From positions 4,417,001 to 4,481,000 of the forward strand of contig NZ_CP041046.1 in NCBI RefSeq assembly GCF_006385595.1: 64,000 nt of DNA, in the 5' to 3' direction. The stretch is from Luteibacter pinisoli (GTDB lineage Bacteria; Pseudomonadota; Gammaproteobacteria; Xanthomonadales; Rhodanobacteraceae). Positions within the stretch are counted from its first letter, which is position 1. Each line of letters begins with the position of its first letter. The translations under genes were made by a program, and so were the position numbers. The notes beneath the pieces are model-generated. The model was not told the origin of the DNA and made no database searches. It saw only the letters and a program-made list of their open reading frames with translations. Of the stretch, positions 1 through 8,162 are shown piece after piece.

Positions 1-81
1 TATGCCGGTGCGGTGTGCTACGCCGTGGCGCTTGCCGCGATGTCACGGTGGCAACGCCAGGTCGCCAGCGCCTCGGTCTAG
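1..81 (+). CDS. C-terminal end of a gene entering from the left edge, probable membrane protein
   Basis: Frame 1 is open from the first base and ends at a TAG. It encodes 26 residues: a hydrophobic stretch (AGAVCYAVALAAM) followed by a short basic tail (SRWQRQ). This looks like the last membrane helix and cytoplasmic tail of a transporter such as an MFS or DMT permease, but the family cannot be named from so little. Its stop overlaps the stop of the convergent cupin gene, both lying in the same CTAG. Confidence 0.45.
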   Translation, partial: YAGAVCYAVALAAMSRWQRQVASASV

Positions 82-794
82 GGGGCTGCTTGCTTCGCGG
101 CGCACACACCGGCAGGTGTCCAGTCGTTGACCCGTGTCGTCGCGGGCAGCGTCGAGTCGTGCAGCACCAGCGCGAACGCGCGGCGCGGTACCTTGCCGAT
201 AGCCATCAGCAACATCGGCTCGCCTCCCGGCATGACGACGGTGTTGCCCGGGCCACGGCCGGTTTGGGCACCGCCGGGCATCTCAAGGCACGTATCGCCA
301 TCGATGGCGTAGAACGCTTCGGGACCGGAATGCTTGTGTATCGGTGCACTCGTGCCCGGTGCGAAGAAGGAGTGCACGTACTCGGCGCTGAAGTCCTCCG
401 CCTTTGCCACGGGAAGCGGGCCGATGGTGGCGACGTGCGTGCCGGCTTTGGCCGTCCAGTCTTTCGGCGCGATGGTGAACAGCCAGACCTTCCCGAAATC
501 CATGACCACCGTGCCGCTGGCTTCCTTCGCCAGCAGCGCACTGGCTTCGTCGGGAAACGTCTCGATGTGCCAATACACCGGCCCGTTGGGTAGTGCGCCG
601 ATATCCTGGCGCGCCAGCAGGCAGGCGGGCCCGGGCGCGAGTGGCGCATTACCGAAGTCGCAGGGCCGGGATGTCACCACCAGCCCCGGACCCTGCACGG
701 CGGGCGGTGGGCTCGCCATGGCGGCTAACACCCATCCGCCCAGCGCGCATGCGCCGCAGGCAACTCGTCTCGCGCTGAATATCCGATCTGCCAT
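78..794 (-). CDS. Secreted cupin-domain protein
   Basis: The 238-residue product has a basic N terminus (ARR at 8-10) and a hydrophobic stretch ending around SPPP, so it is probably exported. A cupin metal-binding motif is visible as H153-x-H155-x3-E159 in PIHKHSGPEAFYAIDG, followed by the usual glycine-rich turn and VVMPGGEP. One cupin domain of this type normally binds a metal or small molecule, but the substrate is unknown. The start is supported by a GGGAGGGG ribosome site about seven bases upstream. It stands alone, convergent with the truncated gene at the edge. Confidence 0.75.
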   Translation of the reverse strand: MADRIFSARRVACGACALGGWVLAAMASPPPAVQGPGLVVTSRPCDFGNAPLAPGPACLLARQDIGALPNGPVYWHIETFPDEASALLAKEASGTVVMDFGKVWLFTIAPKDWTAKAGTHVATIGPLPVAKAEDFSAEYVHSFFAPGTSAPIHKHSGPEAFYAIDGDTCLEMPGGAQTGRGPGNTVVMPGGEPMLLMAIGKVPRRAFALVLHDSTLPATTRVNDWTPAGVCAAKQAAP

Positions 795-873
795 CCAGGC
801 CCCTCCCGACGTGGTCGCAACAACCTACGCCTCGGGGCCGGCTACCGCCATTCACCAGAAGTGACATGCCTGC

Positions 874-1770
874 TTACGCGGTGACGGCGAAATCCATGTG
901 GCGCAGGTCGTCCAGCAACGACGGGCCGGTGGGCGTCCAGCCGAGGCGCGCACGGGTGACCTTGCTCGATGCCACGAGGTCGAGCCCCGCGAACATGCCC
1001 AGCCAGCCGAAATGCGCCGGTGCTTCCTCGGCCGACAGCGACTTCAACGGCAGGTTGAGGCCTTCCGCGACGACGGCTGCGATATCGCGTACCGCCACGC
1101 CTTCCTCGTCCACCGCGTGATAGCGCGCACCCGGCTCGGCCTGCGCGATGGCCAGGCGATACAGGCGCGCCACGTCGTCCACGTGCGCCGCCGGCCAACG
1201 GTTGCCGCCATCACCGACATAGCCGACCACGCCCTTCTCGCGGGAGATGTCGATGAACGGGCTGATCAGGCCCTGCCGCTTCGTGTCGTGCACCTGCGGC
1301 AGGCGCACGACGGCGACGTTCACGCCTGCATCGAGCAGCGCATTGCCCTGCTTCTCCGAGGCGATGCGCGGGTTCGGGTGGGCGAAGTTGGTGACGTCCT
1401 CGGTGGCCGGCAGGTGCGGGCCGGCCTGGCCGATGCCCGTGCCCGAGGTGATCAGCAGCGGCCGCGACGAACCCTTCAGCACGGCACCCAGCGCAGCGAT
1501 GACACGCGCGTCTTTCTCGCAGTTGGCGACGAAGTTGGCGAAATCGTGGTCGAAGGCGGTGTGGATCACGGCATCCACGTTGGCGGCGCCGGCGCGGATA
1601 CTGTCGAGGTCTTCCAGCGTCGCGCGATGGACCTCGGCGCCCTGGCGGGTGAGCCACGCGGCACCCGCATCGGAACGGGTCATCCCGAGCACCTGGTGGC
1701 CGGCGGCAAGCAGCTCGGGGACGATGCGCGAACCGATGAAGCCGGTGGCGCCAGTAAGGAAGATACGCAT
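874..1770 (-). CDS. NAD(P)-dependent SDR / epimerase-like oxidoreductase
   Basis: The 298-residue protein begins with an atypical or extended short-chain dehydrogenase Rossmann motif, TGATGFIGSR at residues 7-16. It continues with the AGHQVLGMTRS strand that binds the adenine ribose and a VDAVIHTAF segment. This resembles NmrA/epimerase-like NAD(P)-binding proteins. The substrate cannot be read from the sequence. It is divergent from the MmyB-type regulator at 1870; regulators of that type are frequently paired with a short-chain dehydrogenase, so the regulator probably controls this gene. Confidence 0.85.
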   Translation of the reverse strand: MRIFLTGATGFIGSRIVPELLAAGHQVLGMTRSDAGAAWLTRQGAEVHRATLEDLDSIRAGAANVDAVIHTAFDHDFANFVANCEKDARVIAALGAVLKGSSRPLLITSGTGIGQAGPHLPATEDVTNFAHPNPRIASEKQGNALLDAGVNVAVVRLPQVHDTKRQGLISPFIDISREKGVVGYVGDGGNRWPAAHVDDVARLYRLAIAQAEPGARYHAVDEEGVAVRDIAAVVAEGLNLPLKSLSAEEAPAHFGWLGMFAGLDLVASSKVTRARLGWTPTGPSLLDDLRHMDFAVTA

Positions 1771-1869
1771 GGGAACTCACCTGTGGGAGGAGTGAGGCCC
1801 AGTCTGCGCAGGCACGTCAGCATGGTAAAGTAGTGACATTATCCTGTTATAAGCATCACCCGCCTCCCC
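1771..1869. promoter_or_regulatory. Divergent promoter region between SDR and MmyB-type regulator
   Basis: This 99-bp spacer separates two divergent genes. A TG-extended minus-10-like sequence, TGTTATAAG, lies at 1845-1853 just ahead of the regulator, in an otherwise GC-rich context. The matching minus-35 (GGTAAA near 1824) is weak. I see no convincing operator palindrome. Confidence 0.35.
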
Positions 1870-2700
1870 ATGCCTACCGATACCGGCAATCCCCTCGGAA
1901 GCTTCCTGCGCGACCGTCGTGCGCGCCTCGACCCGGCGACGTTTGGCTTCGCGGCCGGCCGCCGACGAACGCCGGGCCTGCGTCGTGAGGAAGTGGCGCA
2001 ACGCGCCCACATCAGCCCGACCTGGTACACGTGGCTGGAACAGGGCCGCGGCGGCGCGCCCTCGGCGGAGGTACTCAACCGGCTCGCGTCCGGGTTGATG
2101 CTCACCGAGCCCGAGCGCGAACACATGTTCATCCTGGCGCTGGGCCACCCGCCGGAGCTGCGCTACCGCGAGCCGGAAAGCATCAGCCCGCGCCTGCAGC
2201 GCGTGCTCGACGCGATGCCCACCAGCCCGGCGATCCTGCGCACGGCGACGTGGGACGTGGTGGCATGGAACCGCCCGGCCGCGGCGTTGCTCACCGACTA
2301 CTCGAAGCTGCCGCGCGAGAAGCGGAACATCCTGCGCATGATGTTTTCCGACCAGCGCGTGCGCGCGGCGCAAGACGACTGGCTGCGCGTGGCGCAGTTC
2401 GTCGTCGCGTCGTTCCGTGCGGATGCCGCGCGTGCGGGCGCCACGGCCGAGATCACCCAGCTGGTGGACGAACTCTCTCTGAGCAGCCCGGAATTCGCGG
2501 CACTGTGGCGCAACAACGACATCGCCAGCCACGGCGATGGCCTGAAGAAACTGCATCACCCCGTGCTCGGCCCGATCGAGCTGGAGTTCTCGACCTTCGC
2601 GGTGGAAGGCCGCCCGGACCTCACCCTGATGGTCTACAACCCGAGCACGCCGGAAACGACGGAAGCCGTGCGCGTCCTGGTCGCCAGCCGCGAGGGCTAG
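1870..2700 (+). CDS. Helix-turn-helix regulator with MmyB-like ligand-binding domain
   Basis: The 276-residue protein has an N-terminal XRE-type helix-turn-helix around residues 30-80, with RRTPGLRREEVAQRAHISP and YTWLEQGR typical of the family. The C-terminal domain carries the MmyB-like (MLTR) ligand-binding signature: SPAILRTATWDVVAWNRPA, a large middle segment, and the terminal HHPVLGPIELEFSTFAVEG and LMVYNPSTPE. Members sense a small, often lipidic, ligand and usually control an adjacent oxidoreductase. The divergent SDR at 874-1770 is the obvious target. The stop is two bases from the dodecin gene end on the other strand. Confidence 0.9.
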   Translation: MPTDTGNPLGSFLRDRRARLDPATFGFAAGRRRTPGLRREEVAQRAHISPTWYTWLEQGRGGAPSAEVLNRLASGLMLTEPEREHMFILALGHPPELRYREPESISPRLQRVLDAMPTSPAILRTATWDVVAWNRPAAALLTDYSKLPREKRNILRMMFSDQRVRAAQDDWLRVAQFVVASFRADAARAGATAEITQLVDELSLSSPEFAALWRNNDIASHGDGLKKLHHPVLGPIELEFSTFAVEGRPDLTLMVYNPSTPETTEAVRVLVASREG

Positions 2701-2701
2701 C

Positions 2702-2911
2702 TCAGTCCTCGAGCGTGAAGCCGACCGACAGCGTCACCTGCCAGTGCGCCACCTTGCCGTCTTCCACGTACCCACGCGTTTCCAGCACCTTGAACCAGCG
2801 GATGTCGCGGATGGTTTTCGAGGCGCGGCTGATGGCGCAGCGAATCGCCGCGTCGATGCCGTCGGGGGAGGTACCGGTGAGTTCCACGGACTTGTACACA
2901 TGGTCGGTCAT
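2702..2911 (-). CDS. Dodecin family flavin-binding protein
   Basis: This small protein of 69 residues matches dodecin in length and sequence: MTDHVYKSVELTGTSPDGI, then a helix with AISRASKTIRDIRWF, then the strand WQVTLSVGF near the C terminus. Dodecins form hollow dodecamers that store flavins (riboflavin, FMN, FAD or lumichrome) in the cytoplasm. The frame stays open upstream, but the ATG at 2911 is preceded by GAGGAC at a normal distance and gives the family's normal N terminus. Confidence 0.9.
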   Translation of the reverse strand: MTDHVYKSVELTGTSPDGIDAAIRCAISRASKTIRDIRWFKVLETRGYVEDGKVAHWQVTLSVGFTLED

Positions 2912-3095
2912 GGCAGTGTCCTCAGCAGGGAGTACCCACGATGGGCCACGCCACGTTGTGAGGATGTGAGGCACCGCCTTGCACGCGCCCGTAACCCGCC
3001 CAGCACTAACTTTGGGGAATGCCCGCCACCGGGGGCTGGCGGAAGGACGGCCACGAGTCCATGCTGCACGACGTTTTACGGGGTGGGGGATCGAG

Positions 3096-4646
3096 ATGGG
3101 TGAGGGAACTATCGAAGCGGGTTCGAGCGATACCCAGTTTCGCCTTCTCGTCGACGGCGTGGCCGACTACGCCATTTACATGATCAGCCCCGAGGGCGTC
3201 GTCTCCAGCTGGAATTCCGGTGCCCAGCGCATCAAGGGCTACACGCCCGCCGAAATCATCGGCCAGCACTACCGCGCCTTCTACACCGAGGAAGACCGCG
3301 CCGCCCACGAGCCGGAGCGCAACCTGCGCCTGGCCGCGACGGAAGGCCGGGTCGAGGCCGAGGGCTGGCGCCTGCGCAAGGACGGCACCCGCTTCTGGGC
3401 GCACGTGATCATCGACCGCATCCTGGGCGACGACGGCCAGATCATCGGTTTTGCCAAGGTCACGCGGGATGTCACCGAGCAGCGCCTCGCCGCCGCCCAG
3501 CTGGAAGAAGCCCGCGAGGCCCTGTTCCAGTCGCAGAAGATGGAAGCCATCGGCCAGCTCACCGGCGGCATGGCCCACGACTTCAACAACCTCCTCATGG
3601 CCATCCAGAGTTCGCTGGATCTGCTGGGCCGCTACCTGCCCACCGACGAGCGCGTGCAGAACCTGATGGGTGCGGCACTGGCTGGCGTGGCCCGCGGCAA
3701 GAACCTCTCGCAGCGCATGCTGGCCTTCGCCCGCAAACAGGAGCTCAAGCCGCAGGCCGTGGATTTGGTGGACCTCGTCTACGGCATGTCCGAACTGATC
3801 GACGGGACGCTGGGGGCGCGCTTCCAGCTGGCCACGCGTTTCGCCTTCCGGCTGGACCGCGTGCTGGTGGATCCGCACCAGCTCGAACTGGCCCTGCTCA
3901 ACCTCGTGGTCAACGCGCGTGACGCCTACGGCGACGAAGGCGGCCGCATCGCCATCGAGGCGGATGTGATGGAAGCCCCGCACGCCGACGTGCCGGGCCT
4001 GCCGGAGGGCCGCTACGTCCGCCTCGCGGTGATCGACCAGGGCCCGGGCATGGATGAGCGCACGCTGGCCCGCGCGACGGACCCGTTCTTCACCACCAAG
4101 GGCGTGGGCAAGGGCACCGGCCTGGGCCTCTCCATGGTGCACGGCCTGGCCGCGCAGTCGCGTGGCCGTCTGGTGTTGCGCAGCCAGCCGGCAGTCGGCA
4201 CGCGTGCGGACATCTGGCTGCCCATCGTGGGCCCGGTCCTTGCCGATGCGCCGCAACCGCTGATCGCCGTGTCGCCGATGACCGCACCCGTCGAAGCGCT
4301 GCACGTGCTCGCCGTCGACGACGACGTGCTGGTGCTGTCGACCCTGAAAGCTCTGCTTGAAGACATGGGCCACGTAGTGACGGCCGCCTCCTCCGGCGAC
4401 CGCGCCATCGACCTGCTACGCGGCACGGACCGCTACGACGTGCTGCTCACCGACTACGCCATGCCGAAGATCACCGGCGCCGACGTGGCCCTGGTCGCCC
4501 GCGGGGCACGTCCCGGCCTGCCGATCGTGCTGGCCACGGGCTACGCGGACCTGGCCATGGACGCGTTCCCCGGCATGCTGCGGCTGGACAAGCCGTTCGA
4601 CCGGGCCAAGCTCGCGCACGCCATCGACCTCGCGATCGCCGGTTGA
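3096..4646 (+). CDS. PAS-domain hybrid sensor histidine kinase with C-terminal receiver
   Basis: The domain order is PAS (about residues 14-130, ending VTRDVTEQR), dimerisation and phosphoacceptor (H161 in GGMAHDFNNLL), HATPase_c (NLVVNARDA, DQGPGMD, GTGLGLSMVHG) and a receiver domain with phosphoacceptor D453 in LLTDYAMP and conserved K in RLDKPF. There is no membrane segment, so it is a cytoplasmic sensor. A heme or flavin PAS ligand is possible but not visible. The ATG at 3096 follows a GGGGGA ribosome site; a longer open frame begins at 2979 but lacks one. No cognate response regulator is adjacent. Confidence 0.9.
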   Translation: MGEGTIEAGSSDTQFRLLVDGVADYAIYMISPEGVVSSWNSGAQRIKGYTPAEIIGQHYRAFYTEEDRAAHEPERNLRLAATEGRVEAEGWRLRKDGTRFWAHVIIDRILGDDGQIIGFAKVTRDVTEQRLAAAQLEEAREALFQSQKMEAIGQLTGGMAHDFNNLLMAIQSSLDLLGRYLPTDERVQNLMGAALAGVARGKNLSQRMLAFARKQELKPQAVDLVDLVYGMSELIDGTLGARFQLATRFAFRLDRVLVDPHQLELALLNLVVNARDAYGDEGGRIAIEADVMEAPHADVPGLPEGRYVRLAVIDQGPGMDERTLARATDPFFTTKGVGKGTGLGLSMVHGLAAQSRGRLVLRSQPAVGTRADIWLPIVGPVLADAPQPLIAVSPMTAPVEALHVLAVDDDVLVLSTLKALLEDMGHVVTAASSGDRAIDLLRGTDRYDVLLTDYAMPKITGADVALVARGARPGLPIVLATGYADLAMDAFPGMLRLDKPFDRAKLAHAIDLAIAG

Positions 4647-4726
4647 CCATGTAGGGATATTCCCGAAGCCCAGGCGCATACTAGGCCTCAGGGAAATCCA
4701 TACATCGACGACAAGGTGGCATGGCC

Positions 4727-6100
4727 ATGTCCATACAAGACGCCGAGTGGCGGGAGGCCCTGGACGAAGCGGGCCCGCGCTACCTGAAGATCGTCCGCTT
4801 CATGGAGAAGGCCATCGCCGAGGGCCGGCTGCGCTCGGGCGATCGCCTGCCACCGCAGCGCGAACTGGCCCGCACCCTGGGCGTCGACCTCACGACCATT
4901 ACCCGTGCCTACGCGGAAGCCCGGGAGCGCAACCTCCTGCACGCCCGTGGCGCCATGGGCTCGTTTGTCTCGGCCCCGCGCTTCGAGACGTCGGAGATGC
5001 TCGACCTGGGCATGAACCTGCCGCCGCCACCCCTGGGCGTGGACCTGCGCGAACTGCTCCAGCATGGCTTCGAGCAGGTGCTTACCCATACCGATACCCA
5101 CGCGCTGATGAGCTACCACCCCGGCGGCGGTACCCAGGCGGATCGCAAGGCCGGCGCCGCGTGGCTCGCCACGCCACTGGGCAAGGTGGACCCGGAGCGC
5201 ATCGTCATCTCACCCGGCGCGCAGGTGGCCTTGTCCGCGTTGCTGCTCACGCTGACGGAACCGGGCGACGCCATCGCCTGCGAGCCGCTCGTTTACCCCG
5301 GCGTGCTGGCGGCGACGCAACAGCTGGGCCGTCGCGTATGGCCCATCGCCGCCGATGCGAAGGGCATGCTGCCCGAAGCGCTCGAAGAGGCCGCGGCCCT
5401 CGGCGTGCGCGTGGTGTATCTCAATCCGACGCTGCGCAATCCCACGGCAACCACGATGGGCGAGGTGCGTCGCGACGCGCTCGTCACCGTGATGCGCCGG
5501 CTGGGCCTGACGCTGATCGAGGACGACCCGTACTGGTTGCTTGCCGCACGCGCGCCTGCCCCGCTCGCTGCGCGCCTGCCCGAGCGCGCGTACTACGTCT
5601 CCACGCTGTCGAAGGCCCTGACACCCGGATTGCGCACGGCGTACGTCGTGGCCCCCGACCGCGAGACGCGCGCGCGTTTCCTTGCCTGCCTGCGCTCGCT
5701 GGCGCTGATGTCCACGCCGGTGATGACCTCGCTGGCCACGCAATGGATCCACGACGGCACGGCCGCGCGCATCGTCGAGGGCGTGCGCGGCGAAGCGGCG
5801 GAGCGGCGGCGCATCGCGGTGAACACGTTGCCGCTCGACCCGACGCAGCCGGGCGAGGGCATCCACGTGTGGCTGCCGCTGCCCGCGCGCTGGACAGCGC
5901 AGGCGCTGGCCACGTCGGCACGCATGGAAGGCCTGGCGGTGACGCCCTCGACGGCCTTTGCCGCGAATACGCCGGCGGTGGAGGCGATCCGCATTTCACT
6001 GGGTGGCGTGCGTGATCGCGCGCGACTGAAGGCGAGCCTGGTGCGCCTGGCCGCGCTGCTTGACGATGACGCGCCGCGTGACGACGGGCCGCTCGTGTAG
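4727..6100 (+). CDS. MocR-type regulator: GntR winged helix fused to aminotransferase domain
   Basis: The N terminus is a GntR DNA-binding domain (residues about 10-75; GRLRSGDRLPPQRELARTLG, VDLTTITRAYAEA). It is followed by a fold-type I PLP-dependent aminotransferase domain with the PLP lysine in STLSKALTPG and an EDDPYW motif. MocR proteins use PLP or an aldimine as effector, regulating for example pyridoxal, GABA or taurine metabolism. No target gene is evident nearby. ATG codons at 4721 and 4727 are in frame; the AGGTGG at 4714-4719 favours 4727. It ends four bases before the convergent oxidoreductase gene. Confidence 0.88.
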   Translation: MSIQDAEWREALDEAGPRYLKIVRFMEKAIAEGRLRSGDRLPPQRELARTLGVDLTTITRAYAEARERNLLHARGAMGSFVSAPRFETSEMLDLGMNLPPPPLGVDLRELLQHGFEQVLTHTDTHALMSYHPGGGTQADRKAGAAWLATPLGKVDPERIVISPGAQVALSALLLTLTEPGDAIACEPLVYPGVLAATQQLGRRVWPIAADAKGMLPEALEEAAALGVRVVYLNPTLRNPTATTMGEVRRDALVTVMRRLGLTLIEDDPYWLLAARAPAPLAARLPERAYYVSTLSKALTPGLRTAYVVAPDRETRARFLACLRSLALMSTPVMTSLATQWIHDGTAARIVEGVRGEAAERRRIAVNTLPLDPTQPGEGIHVWLPLPARWTAQALATSARMEGLAVTPSTAFAANTPAVEAIRISLGGVRDRARLKASLVRLAALLDDDAPRDDGPLV

Positions 6101-6103
6101 GAA

Positions 6104-7084
6104 CTAGGGGCGCAGGACGATCTTCCCGACGCTCTCGTTGCTCTCCATCCGCCGGTGCGCGTCGGCGGCCTGCGCCAGCGGAAACACGCTATCCACCACC
6201 GGCAGCAGCAGGCCACTGCTGAAGTGATCCAGCCAGGTGTCGCGGAAGCGCTTGGTCATGGCCTGCTTCTCCGCCTGCGGACGCGACTTCATCACCGTGC
6301 CGAAGATATGCAGGTGGCGATACAACAGCCGCTGCAGGTCGATCACGGGCATGTCGCCGCCGCCCAGCATCCCGACCTGGACGAGCCGCCCGCCGAAATC
6401 CAGTGAGGCCAGGTTGCGCTCGAAATACGTGCCGCCGACGAAGTCCACGATCAGGTCCACGCCGTGGCCGTCGGTGGCTTCCTGGATCGCCTGGGCGAAA
6501 TCCGTGGAGGTGTAATCGATGCCGACATCCGCACCGAGTTCGCGCACGCGATCCAGCTTGCTGCCGCGTGCCGTGGCGAACACGCGCGCACCACAGGCCT
6601 TGGCCAGCTGCACGGCCGCCGAGCCCACCCCGCTCGCGGCTGCGTGGATCAGCACCGTCTCGCCCGCGCCCAGCCGGCCCAGGTGCACCAGCGCCTCGTG
6701 CGCGGTAACAAACACCTCGGGGATCGCGGCGGCCTCCACGTACTCCACGCCGGAGGGGATCGGCAGCGCCATGCGGTAATCGATGCGTGCCAGCTCGGCA
6801 TAACCGCCACCACCGACAATGCCCATCACGCGGTCACCGAGGTTCCAGGTGCGGACGTCGCTGCCCATCGCCACCACCACGCCGGCGATCTCCAGGCCCA
6901 TCAGGGTGGAATCGCCGAAGTCCGAGCGGCCGTAGTGGCCCACGCGGTGCAGCACATCGGCACGGTTCACGCCGGCGGCATGCACGCGCACCAGCAGGTC
7001 GTGGGGCCGGACCACGGGGTCGGGCAGTTCCGCCAGCTGCAGCACCGAAGGCTCGCCGAAGTCACTGAAGTCGATGGCGCGCAT
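6104..7084 (-). CDS. NAD(P)H quinone oxidoreductase, medium-chain (zinc-free) family
   Basis: The 326-residue protein begins with a GroES-like domain (EPSVLQLAELPDPVVRP, AAGVNRADVLHRVGHY) followed by a Rossmann domain with the nucleotide motif HAAASGVGSAAVQLAKA. The pattern RADxxxRxGxY is that of the PIG3/QOR-like quinone oxidoreductases, which reduce quinones with NADPH and lack the catalytic zinc of alcohol dehydrogenases. It is divergent from the SDR at 7245, so the two may share a regulatory region. Confidence 0.88.
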   Translation of the reverse strand: MRAIDFSDFGEPSVLQLAELPDPVVRPHDLLVRVHAAGVNRADVLHRVGHYGRSDFGDSTLMGLEIAGVVVAMGSDVRTWNLGDRVMGIVGGGGYAELARIDYRMALPIPSGVEYVEAAAIPEVFVTAHEALVHLGRLGAGETVLIHAAASGVGSAAVQLAKACGARVFATARGSKLDRVRELGADVGIDYTSTDFAQAIQEATDGHGVDLIVDFVGGTYFERNLASLDFGGRLVQVGMLGGGDMPVIDLQRLLYRHLHIFGTVMKSRPQAEKQAMTKRFRDTWLDHFSSGLLLPVVDSVFPLAQAADAHRRMESNESVGKIVLRP

Positions 7085-7244
7085 GGGAGTCGTCCGTGGG
7101 GAGGAAGTCCCAAGGATGCGCCTTTTGCTGCATGCCCGTCGTCATGTTCGACGCCATCGAACATTCCCGGCGCGTGGCGTGGAACGTCATCCGCCCCCGC
7201 CCGGCGCAACCTGTGCGCATCCCAAAACCACCCGGAGTGCCACC

Positions 7245-8009
7245 ATGTCCCGTCTTGCCCACAAGGTCGCCATCGTCACCGGTGCCAGCTCAGGTATCGG
7301 CCGCGCCACCGCGAAGCTCTTTGCCGCCGAAGGTGCGCAGGTGGTCGTCGGCGCTCGCCGCGACGCCGAACTGCAGTCGCTGGTTGCCGAAATTGAAGCC
7401 GCGGGCGGTCACGCCGTCGCCCTTGCCGGTGATGTCCGCGACGAGGCGTATGCGAAAGCGCTGGTCGACCTCGCCGTCGCCCGTTACGGCCGCCTCGATA
7501 TCGCCTTCAACAACGCCGGTACCCTCGGCCAGACCGGCCCGAGCACGGAGGTCAGCGAAGAAGGCTGGGCCCAGGCGATCGATATCAACCTGACCGGCTC
7601 GTTCCTCGGCGCCAAGCACCAGGTGGCGCAGATGCTGAAGAACGGCGGCGGCTCGGTGATTTTCACCTCCACCTTCGTCGGCTATTCGTTTGCCTTCCCG
7701 GGCACGGCGGCCTACGCCGCGAGCAAGGCCGGCGTGGTCGGCCTCACCCAGGCACTCGCTGCTGAATACGGCCCGGACAACATCCGCGTGAACGCGGTGC
7801 TCCCGGGCGCAGTGGAGACCGACATGTACCTGGAGATGAACAGCACGCCCGAGTCGCAGGAATATATGTACAAGCTGCATGCCCTGCGTCGCGTGGCCTC
7901 GCCCGATGAACTGGCCCGCGCCGTGCTGTTCCTGGCCTCGGACGATGCGTCGTTCGTCACCGGCACCGCCTCGCTCGTGGACGGTGGCGCCTCGATCAGC
8001 CGCGCCTGA
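7245..8009 (+). CDS. Classical short-chain dehydrogenase/reductase
   Basis: The 254-residue product is a classical SDR: coenzyme motif VTGASSGIGRATAKLFA at about residues 11-27, structural NNAGTLG, catalytic serine region and YAASKAG (Tyr and Lys), and the C-terminal FVTGTASLVDGGASI. Members oxidise or reduce alcohols and ketones with NAD(P)H; the substrate is unknown. The start ATG has GGAG upstream and gives the standard N terminus. A perfect 10-bp hairpin follows twelve bases after the stop. Confidence 0.88.
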   Translation: MSRLAHKVAIVTGASSGIGRATAKLFAAEGAQVVVGARRDAELQSLVAEIEAAGGHAVALAGDVRDEAYAKALVDLAVARYGRLDIAFNNAGTLGQTGPSTEVSEEGWAQAIDINLTGSFLGAKHQVAQMLKNGGGSVIFTSTFVGYSFAFPGTAAYAASKAGVVGLTQALAAEYGPDNIRVNAVLPGAVETDMYLEMNSTPESQEYMYKLHALRRVASPDELARAVLFLASDDASFVTGTASLVDGGASISRA

Positions 8010-8020
8010 TCGCCCGGTTC

Positions 8021-8048
8021 AGGTGGGCGCGCTAGAATGCGCCCACCT
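8021..8048 (+). terminator. Perfect hairpin after the SDR gene, without U-tract
   Basis: AGGTGGGCGC at 8021-8030 pairs perfectly with GCGCCCACCT at 8039-8048 around an eight-base loop. It follows the SDR stop closely, as a terminator would, but no T-run follows on either strand. It may be a Rho-stabilising or pausing hairpin, or the first hairpin of the leader of the ABC-F gene. Confidence 0.4.
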
Positions 8049-8064
8049 GCCCTCCTGCAAAGGT

Positions 8065-8136
8065 ATGCGTCCGATGCGCCAGTAATGCCACCGTCCTTTT
8101 GACGGTCCGCCCTCCTCCCGCCCCGTTTTCGCGGGG
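8065..8136 (+). promoter_or_regulatory. Candidate leader of the ABC-F gene: short reading frame plus two hairpins
   Basis: A six-codon frame (MRPMRQ, 8065-8085) with AAAGG just upstream is followed immediately by the hairpin ACCGTC-CTTTT-GACGGT (8090-8106) and then CCCCG-TTTTCG-CGGGG (8121-8136), all before the ABC-F start at 8163. Short leader peptides with alternative hairpins are the usual attenuation arrangement for antibiotic-inducible ABC-F genes. Here it is inferred from layout only; competing pairings were not computed. Confidence 0.4.
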
Positions 8137-8162
8137 AGTGCCCGGCATGCCAGGTGACATCC

